A stretch of DNA of 64,000 nt, taken from NCBI GenBank assembly GCA_029339505.1, contig JAQISU010000155.1, forward strand, positions 20,526,001-20,590,000. Reading direction: 5' to 3'. This DNA comes from Unio delphinus. Its lineage: Eukaryota > Mollusca > Bivalvia > Unionida > Unionidae. The notes under the pieces are model-generated. The model ran no database searches. It had not been told where the DNA came from and saw nothing but the letters and a program-made list of their open reading frames with translations. Positions 57,676-64,000 of this stretch are shown in pieces. The translations under genes were made by a program, and so were the position numbers. Numbering within the stretch: the first letter of the stretch is position 1; the number at the start of each line of letters is the position of its first letter.

Positions 57676-59510
57676 GGTGATAATAACATTTCCCCAGTTC
57701 TACACTTAATGAAGACAATGTCATGTGCTCTGTACCGAATTTTCACGAATTTGTTCCCATCTGTTTTATCTCAACACGATTTGATATATATGTGGATAGT
57801 AAGATCATGCTTTCACAGCATTTGGAACATTGGCTTATCAAAATAATTAAAGTGTTGGCCATCAAGGAGTTTAAGTCGAGGCTATAGTTAAATTAGCATT
57901 AGATTCGATGCCACCGAATTTTCCAGCGTAAGAAAGTTAGAACTTGTGGTACAGAACGAATACCGAGACATACATGGACACATACGCATAGATAGATAGG
58001 TAGATATAGAGATAAATATTATATACTATTCTTTGAAGAGAAATCAAAACTTCTGATACAATTACGGGATAAACCAAATCTATCTGAAGTATATAAAAAA
58101 ATAATGATTGTAGGGTGGGGGTTATAAAGAGAGATTACAAATTTTATTATAAAAAGGCCATTATTCATTTTGTTTCATTTGCTTTTTTTTAATAACCTTG
58201 GACTATCTTCCTCTACTTTGAAATGTACCACATCTCGTCTAATGTTAGTAAAGAAACCAAGACAGCGGTACTCGTTCAGCTTGTTGATGTAAAATATCAT
58301 GATACAGACGTCAAATATCGTTTTTCTCATTTGACTACATGGTGTTACTAACACTGTTATATGCATGTAAACAATGGAGACATGAGACTGTTCATTGTAT
58401 TAAAAATGTTCGAAAAAGCTTCTGTAAATTTAATGTTAGATGGACAAAAATAAAATTCAAAACGCCGCTTCACTCGAACAGTTGGGTCGTTATCCGTTGT
58501 AAGCTAATGATACGATGAGATGTTTTCATTTTTTTTTTTAAAGAGTATTATTTTATACACCTTTCTTCGTTAACTTTGCATTGTCATAATCATGCATTAT
58601 TCTTCGATACTGATATTAACCGCACCTGCATGACACATGAGCCTACAAATAGTCTAGTGTATTATGAACTACTTTGTAGACAAACCATGTACACACATGT
58701 AGTAGCCTTTAGGTTTAAATGTGTTAGATTGTTAGACAAAGGACCATGTCTATTATACTATAAAAGAAACAAAGAACTTTTTCTTCTTTTTTCAAAAAAA
58801 CTTCGCGCCAAACCTGACACTCGATCTTTGCCTGTCGAGACAAACTTACGCTTATAACAACGTGCTCTATTTACTGAGATATACGGTGTTTGCGACTCTA
58901 CGATACATCCCTACATTAATCCGAAAATGGTGGTAGACCGCAAAAGTAAGAGCCTGCTTACCATTAACTCGATTGAACTTTGGGAATTGTTCCATAGAAG
59001 AATTATACAAAGATCATTTCAAGTCCACACACATCGAATACACGTTACACTAATTCTCAAAATATCCCGACTATGAGGCGAAGTATGATTGGTTCAAAAC
59101 GGTGACATTTTAAACTAGATGCATGGATGTTATTTAAGTATTGCCCTTATGCAATTGGACATACGTCACAATTAATTGTACTATATGTTCTCTACATTTG
59201 TTTCTCAGTGCTGACCTTTCCACTGTGTGATAATCAATACAAAGCATATGTTAATCTAAAATACCTTCAAAGATGACTTCACGGTGAAGTTCTTGTCAAA
59301 GGTTCACCGGCGTCTTTTGAGAGGCTGCACTGTAAAAAGAGCAGCATGTAAACAGAAATACACACAGGCAACCACTCTCAGAGCTCCTATTCTCAAGAAT
59401 AAACAATTATCTTTAAATCCCTACCGAAAATGCATAATTATTACTCTTATATCACCACCAAAATGAGAGAGAAAAACAACGTTCTAAAATTAGACTAGAA
59501 CTACGGGAAC
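57676..59510. other. Non-coding stretch
   Basis: No gene recognised. The first 300 bases belong to the duplicated block shared with 47.1-47.4 kb. Confidence 0.5.
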
Positions 59511-60199
59511 TGATATGGAAAGATTCCAATTGGAGAAAGAGAAAAGAGGGAGAGAGGCAAATGCAGCTTCAAAATAAGAAGAAAATTACAGTTGCAGAAA
59601 GAGGTGAGAAATAGAAGATGGCCTAAAACAAATATAGAGACGAAAAGAAAAGAAGGAAATAAAGAATGCAGAGAGAAAGAGAAAAGGAAGAAAGTGAATT
59701 TCAATTTAGCAAGTGACAGGATCTCCTCCAATACACAAGTTCATTTTCAGACGTTACCAGAAATATTAGGTTAGTTCCCCATTTTAAAGAAAATATAGAT
59801 AAATATTATCCTCATTTTCTGAAAAAAATTGCTGAAAATTTGAAATGGCCAAGTGAGTATTGGCCTCTATTATTACAAAGCAGACTTATGCAGACTTATT
59901 ATTACAAAGCAGACAACGCTCGTAAAGTCTACGCTTCACAGTCAGTACAAGGAAGTGCTGATTATATTTTTGTTCAGGAATATATCTTGAAAGGTAATGC
60001 GTTCATACATGTGGCATATCGACCAAAGGTTAGGAACTGTTGGGGAAAAACGGAAATATCAATGTCGAATACGCAAGAGATAAAGAGCAATTATTTGACA
60101 GATGATGCTCAGCCAAGATGGTTGGTCAAGTCTACGATTATGTTGGCGGTAAATGGGATTTACTTTGCTCATCTTTGGATAGATCCGTCTTTCTCATGA
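59511..60199 (+). pseudogene. LTR-retrotransposon gag remnant, copy 3
   Basis: Plus strand: a charged Lys/Glu/Arg-rich coiled stretch (59514-59700, several stops), then from about 59757 N-I-R-L-V-P-H-F-K-E-N-I-D-K-Y-Y, L-K-W-P-S-E-Y-W-P-L-L-L-Q-S, S-A-D-Y-I-F-V-Q, and A-Y-R-P-K-V-R-N-C. This is the central gag segment that copy 2 (21.3-22.5 kb) lacks. A tandem duplication of TTATTACAAAGCAGAC at about 59870-59922 inserts extra residues after L-L-L-Q-S. No zinc knuckle or later genes follow. Confidence 0.7.
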
Positions 60200-60321
60200 T
60201 GAAACTCCTCGAAAGCTTCGCTTTATTAACATTAAACTTGCAATCTGTGTGAATATGGGATAAGTAGGTTTGTGTACAATATCAATAAAGAAATAAAGTG
60301 TTCGTCCTTTTATTATTAAAT

Positions 60322-60324
<3 letters not shown>

Positions 60325-60372
<48 letters not shown>
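60325..60372. repeat. (GA)n microsatellite
   Basis: About 48 bases of GA. The remaining bases between 60200 and 60830 show no gene. Confidence 0.95.
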
Positions 60373-60374
<2 letters not shown>

Positions 60375-60837
60375 TTGCAACATGCACATTCAATTCGAAA
60401 CACCTTGAGATGACCTTCGTGCATGGTCCCATTACAAAACAAACTACTTGCTTTATTTACTTCTCTAAAACTGCATAATAAAACTGCTGTTCTTAAAGGA
60501 GAGCATATTACTATATTTTGTTTTATCCCATTCGCGACTCCAGTACGTAGTCTTTTATTATCGCATAAATTAATGTGAAATTGTCAACATCAACGCTCAC
60601 GCTGTAGATTACTACTGATTTTTCTCACGTGATCATATTAGCGTAGCCAGGCTGTATTTGTAGGCGAGGAAACTCTTATGTACAGCGGATATTGGCCGCC
60701 TTTAAATGCCCTTTTCAACCTTATTAGATTGAACACGAGCTTAAGTTCAAACTTTTTGACATTTCAAATAGAACGGAAGAAATGAAAGCAAGCTTATTTT
60801 TTATTTATGCAGTAGAACCACTTTAAAGGGCCCGATC

Positions 60838-61640
60838 GCTAAGGAATCTACTTAGTTTGACGAGCTTTTGACGGATGACGATGCTATCGCTGATGATGAT
60901 TCCACACCTTGCACAAGCAATTCAGCTGTTTCAAGAAATGCTGCATTTTAATTATTTTTGCAGTCCTGATGTACTGAATTCAGATCTAGTCGAAGAACAA
61001 AGTAAAAGGTCAAAGAAAACAAAACGAAACAATATTTAATAAGAGGTTAAGTGAAAGAGGAAGAATGGTGATCAAAAAGATCACATAAAGCAAGGAATGA
61101 CAAGAAAAGTAATTTGAATGATGTGTGGAAGAAAATCCCGAACTGCGCAAATGGCAGAACCAGATCTGGTGGGCCAAAAATTGGTGAGAATCATCCGTTG
61201 AAACCTCTTCTGAACATGATACACATGAATCTGCTAGATATTCAAGTTCAATGTATACTGCAATGTGATCAGAAAAGCACTCGTCATCGACATTTAGCCA
61301 TGGGCATGACATCGAAAAGTTTTTGAATCTCAAGGAATTCTACACCATTATCAGGAATGGTATTAATGGCTTGGCCAAACCAATTCTTATGATCAAAATA
61401 AACAGCGGTCCAGATGAAAATCCGCAATACCAAAATGTTAAGAAGCTTTCCTTCCACCACTTTCGTCAACACGATCTCGACGCTGTGTTGATTGGAACAA
61501 ACGAAAACGGACGAAGCGCCTTTAACAGAATCAAATGAAAGATAGCAGTAGAGAGGGTGAATCCGATAACTTTATAGAAGCATCTATTTGGCAAACCAAG
61601 GTTTCCTCCAAAATCGTAAACAAAAGTTTTCTTTGGAGAC
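60838..61640 (+). pseudogene. Transposase-like remnant (D-E-N-P-x-Y type)
   Basis: Plus strand, frames broken. From about 61323: I-N-G-L-A-K-P-I-L-M-I-K-I, then S-G-P-D-E-N-P-Q-Y-Q-N-V, F-H-H-F-R-Q-H-D-L-D-A-V-L-I and G-R-S-A-F-N-R-I. This resembles a multicopy invertebrate family with D-G-G-P-D-E-N-P-R-Y, H-H-F, D-L-D-A and G-R-S-A-F-N-R-V, which I know only as an uncharacterised, probably DNA-transposon-derived protein. The upstream part (60838-61320) contains E-L-L-T-D-D-D and a basic linker that may belong to it. Overlapping minus-strand frames are shadows. Confidence 0.55.
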
Positions 61641-61691
61641 GCAAAGTCGTTGTCGCGTCCTCTCTGCTGCTATGAGGGTAAAAAATCTTTT

Positions 61692-62072
61692 TTACGATTT
61701 CACAAACAGACTAATTTGTAAAACCTCACCTCGCAAATTAATCAAATTATTGGATTGGTCGGTGAGTTTAAAATTAATTCTCGTTAATGAATCATTATGA
61801 CATCGCATATAGACTGGATTAGTTGGATCCTCAATGATTAGAAACCCTGGAGAAACTGTTGGTGCAAATGAATATAAAATATATCCTTGTTGGGCTTGAT
61901 TTGATCTTTCGAGATTTATTTGGTAACTTCCTTCGATGACATCACATATTAAATTCACTGCAATCACCGAGGATATATTGACGTTTTGAGGAGCAATATG
62001 CCTACCACCGTCGTCTGGGTCATTATTATGTTTGAGGATTGTTGTTGTTTGTTGTTGTATTATTTTTTCCAC
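61692..62072 (-). CDS. Virus-like structural protein candidate, C-terminal type
   Basis: A 126-codon uninterrupted frame. After a Gln/Thr-rich start it reads V-I-A-V-N-L-I-C-D-V-I-E-G-S-Y, G-Y-I-L-Y-S-F-A-P, P-G-F-L-I-I-E-D-P-T-N-P-V-Y and L-I-N-L-R-G-E-V-L-Q-I-S-L. It looks like the second half of a beta-rich protein whose first half resembles the frame at 62993-63484; in related invertebrate genomes I recall these halves as a single multicopy protein of selfish elements (memory-based, unverified). Function unknown; a coat protein is possible. Confidence 0.4.
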   Translation of the reverse strand: MEKIIQQQTTTILKHNNDPDDGGRHIAPQNVNISSVIAVNLICDVIEGSYQINLERSNQAQQGYILYSFAPTVSPGFLIIEDPTNPVYMRCHNDSLTRINFKLTDQSNNLINLRGEVLQISLFVKS

Positions 62073-62102
62073 GCGTCCTGTATCCTTTTGAAACCATCAT
62101 CA

Positions 62103-62369
62103 TTATGAAACTATGGCATCATTGAGAGACTTTTTCATCTCTGAGACATTATAACCTGGAAACTTAAACGTGGGAATATTCTCTACGCGTATATTATATT
62201 TCTTTGCAAACTCTGTTCTCGTTGGGGGGTGATGATCACCTAATATATGCTGAATAGTTCGCAAATTAAATTCTTCTATGTCGGCGATAATTTTGTTCTG
62301 GCCGGACCAGAGAGTGTAACCCAGTACTTTTCTAGACTCACTTGGCGAAGGAAAAAAAAATCCAAACAC
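62103..62369 (-). CDS. Unknown ORF of the right-end virus-like cluster
   Basis: Eighty-eight codons, uninterrupted: L-G-Y-T-L-W-S-G-Q-N-K-I-I-A-D-I-E-E-F, R-T-I-Q-H-I-L-G-D-H-H-P-P and a Lys-rich C-terminus. No family recognised. It lies 30 bases upstream of the next frame on the same strand. Confidence 0.3.
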   Translation of the reverse strand: MFGFFFPSPSESRKVLGYTLWSGQNKIIADIEEFNLRTIQHILGDHHPPTRTEFAKKYNIRVENIPTFKFPGYNVSEMKKSLNDAIVS

Positions 62370-62634
62370 AACTCAACGTAGAATCTTGTCTTTAATTAAA
62401 TTCCCAAAATAAGTCTATAGTAGTATGTGTGTGTGGTAAATTGACAGTTGTTTGTCCTGTCCTGTCGATATGAGTGTGTAGGTTTTGCACGATTTTCAGG
62501 AAATGCAGGTGTAAAGTAGCCCAAAGTAAAGTGTAATGTAAACGCGGAAGCGGAATACGGAGTCAAATCCGGAAACTAATTTAGGTTGTAAAATGGTAAA
62601 ATAAACAAGGTATTTAATATATATTTACAACGGA

Positions 62635-62847
62635 TTAAATCACTAAAAGGAGTGAATCAGATCCAGAACAAATTTTGTTACATATCTCCATGTACTTGAT
62701 GATATTCTTTCGTTTGGGAGGAATTGTATTAATTTCCGTTATAAGTTTGTTTCTAATTTGCTCAAAATCGTTATTCATTGCTGTAAACTGTTTAGTAATT
62801 TCTGATTCGTTTATTGTAAAATACCCTGTATTATTAGCTTCTGACAT
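62635..62847 (-). CDS. Small helical ORF of the right-end cluster
   Basis: Seventy codons from ATG 62847 with no stop: M-S-E-A-N-N-T-G-Y-F-T-I-N-E, then a mostly helical, charged sequence (F-E-Q-I-R-N-K-L-I-T-E-I) and I-C-N-K-I-C. No family recognised; same strand and spacing as its neighbours. Confidence 0.3.
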   Translation of the reverse strand: MSEANNTGYFTINESEITKQFTAMNNDFEQIRNKLITEINTIPPKRKNIIKYMEICNKICSGSDSLLLVI

Positions 62848-62992
62848 TGCTCATAAATGATTAAAAATAGTATCTAGCGGTAACATATATGTTAATTTAG
62901 GACGAGGGGGTAGTATAGGAGGGATTAAAAGATGGAAAATGGACGATTGTGCTTTATTATAACCATGATAATCCTCCTTCGTTGAAATATAA

Positions 62993-63484
62993 TCATATTT
63001 TTTTCAGTCCAGGTGGTAAATTAACGGTTTCTTGTCGAGGGGGATTTTCAGGCCATCCTAACACGGTTCTTATAGAACTATGATAGATATCTACGGCATA
63101 TCTTTGCGAGTTTATCTCAATGACAGATGATAACGTCGGCTCATGAACCGTTATAGCGATTTTCGATTCTTTTCCAGTAACGGATTTTATTCTGCGTTGT
63201 AATTCATTATTGATCTGTTCAGTTTGGTAGGACCGAGATGGTAACGAAACAACGTTCCAGTCAGGAGTCCCGTCTTGTTTATTCTTACTCGCAAACACCA
63301 GGGAATTATTCGGTTGTTGACCACCGAATGGTGCTGATCTAATATTTGGCCAACTGTGGTACACTCGTAATTTATCTAGTGCTATCTCCTTCACCGGAAT
63401 CGCAGAAGGGAAATTCACATTGAATTCAGGATTCGTTGAGGTTATTAAGATCATGCTGGTTTTCACCGGGATTGTTTTCTGCAA
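62993..63484 (-). CDS. Virus-like structural protein candidate, N-terminal type
   Basis: A 163-codon frame without stops. It has I-L-I-T-S-T-N-P-E-F-N-V-N-F-P-S-A-I near residue 12, V-Y-H-S-W-P-N-I near 40, an N-N-E-L-Q-R-R-I segment near 92, T-L-S-S-V-I-E-I near 115 and V-D-I-Y-H-S-S-I-R-T-V-L-G-W near 130, and ends Pro-rich. The regular alternation suggests beta strands. It resembles a multicopy family with a S-I-x-x-x-L-G-[FW] motif known to me from cnidarian, aphid and mollusc genomes as part of virus-like elements; not verified here. The C-terminal half of that family appears separately at 61692-62072. Confidence 0.45.
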   Translation of the reverse strand: MQKTIPVKTSMILITSTNPEFNVNFPSAIPVKEIALDKLRVYHSWPNIRSAPFGGQQPNNSLVFASKNKQDGTPDWNVVSLPSRSYQTEQINNELQRRIKSVTGKESKIAITVHEPTLSSVIEINSQRYAVDIYHSSIRTVLGWPENPPRQETVNLPPGLKKI

Positions 63485-63990
63485 TTCGTTGAAGTAGTTC
63501 TTGCGATGTTGCCATTGTTATACTCATGCTGTATTTCTAATCTTGACATCGCGGAATCATAAACACGTACCATCGCTGAAAACTCACTATCGGATATTAA
63601 TGTGTCATCTAATGACGACGATATCATCGAGGATAATTGGGAGTACGCGGTTGACACAACATGGAAATTAATTACGTAATCCTGCAGTTTACGCTGGCTG
63701 CATGACGATATTTTTTTGTTATTATTGAAATAATTTCCGCGAGTGTTGTTGTCGCTGATATACAAATTGGAACAGCTATCGGGGCAACCATTGTCACCGA
63801 GGAGAGTATTATACCGGCTCCGGTGATTACACCTGATACCGAGTACACGGTAACGTCAACTGTGGTGATTCTTCGTCGATATTTTTTATTTTTACTTGAT
63901 ACTCCTCAGTGAGTGTTTTGAGTTGAGTTTGAAATTCTCTGACCTGATCATAGCGATATTGTTGTGACGTTGCCAATGATGACATTTTAT
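63463..63990 (-). pseudogene. Membrane/coiled protein of the right-end cluster, frameshifted
   Basis: From ATG about 63985: M-S-S-L-A-T-S-Q-Q-Y-R-Y, a helical charged start, then in a second frame a long hydrophobic, Thr/Ala/Ile-rich region (S-V-S-G-V-I-T-G-A-G-I-I-L, A-P-I-A-V-P-I), then in a third frame L-D-D-T-L-I-S-D-S-E-F-S-A-M-V and a helical tail. The order coil, double hydrophobic stretch, I-S-D-x-E-F helix is that of a small protein often found next to the S-I-x-x-x-L-G-F family. At least two frameshifts. It reaches the right edge of the window. Confidence 0.45.
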
Positions 63991-64000
63991 TTATTATAAT

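Overview
This is AT-rich nuclear DNA of a multicellular animal, most likely a marine invertebrate of the mollusc/lophotrochozoan type (an inference from the mobile-element families, not shown by any single gene). Evidence for a eukaryote is direct: exons with GT/AG borders and matching phases, many long dinucleotide microsatellites, a tRNA-derived SINE, LINE reverse-transcriptase remnants, LTR-retrotransposon gag remnants, a hAT-like DNA transposon, and Polinton/Maverick-like virus genes. Almost all recognisable coding sequence is mobile and broken.

Region by region: 0.4-4.3 kb holds four exons of a plus-strand type-I membrane gene (calcium-binding-type EGF, a second EGF with an in-frame stop, a transmembrane exon and a cytoplasmic-tail exon). 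At 7.4-10.6 kb is an old, internally deleted Polinton-like fossil on the minus strand, itself split by an LTR-retrotransposon remnant. A SINE (10.7 kb) and a dead LINE (11.9-13.95 kb) follow. 14-21 kb is essentially non-coding. 21.3-22.5 kb is a minus-strand gag-protease remnant of the same LTR family.

The centre of the window is a virus-like transposon of about 21 kb (about 24.37-45.38 kb) bounded by inverted arms of about 2.6-2.7 kb. Between the arms, all on the minus strand, lie virion and packaging genes of Polinton/adintovirus type: double-jelly-roll major capsid, PX-like core protein, penton-like minor capsid, a small membrane protein, a retroviral-type integrase with chromodomain, two related small basic proteins, an Arg/Lys-rich core protein and a packaging ATPase. 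Next to the right arm sit several accessory ORFs, including a clear BIR (IAP-type, apoptosis-inhibitor) domain with perfect zinc-ligand spacing. I see no DNA polymerase B and no adenovirus-type protease. Most genes carry one or a few stops or frameshifts. The element has been invaded by a 3.5-kb hAT-like transposon with 21-bp terminal repeats (27040-30560), which sits inside a minisatellite, and by a 5'-truncated LINE in the capsid gene (about 32800-33771).

The right part has two diverged direct copies of a small secreted cysteine-rich peptide gene (46.1-47.1 and 57.0-57.7 kb, minus strand), a broken SWIM/YqaJ nuclease gene (51.1-53.0 kb, minus), a third gag remnant (59.5-60.2 kb, plus), a transposase-like remnant (60.8-61.6 kb, plus) and, running off the right edge, a second unrelated virus-like gene cluster on the minus strand (61.7-64.0 kb). 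The most interesting item is the central provirus: very long inverted arms, no visible polymerase, and a captured BIR gene.
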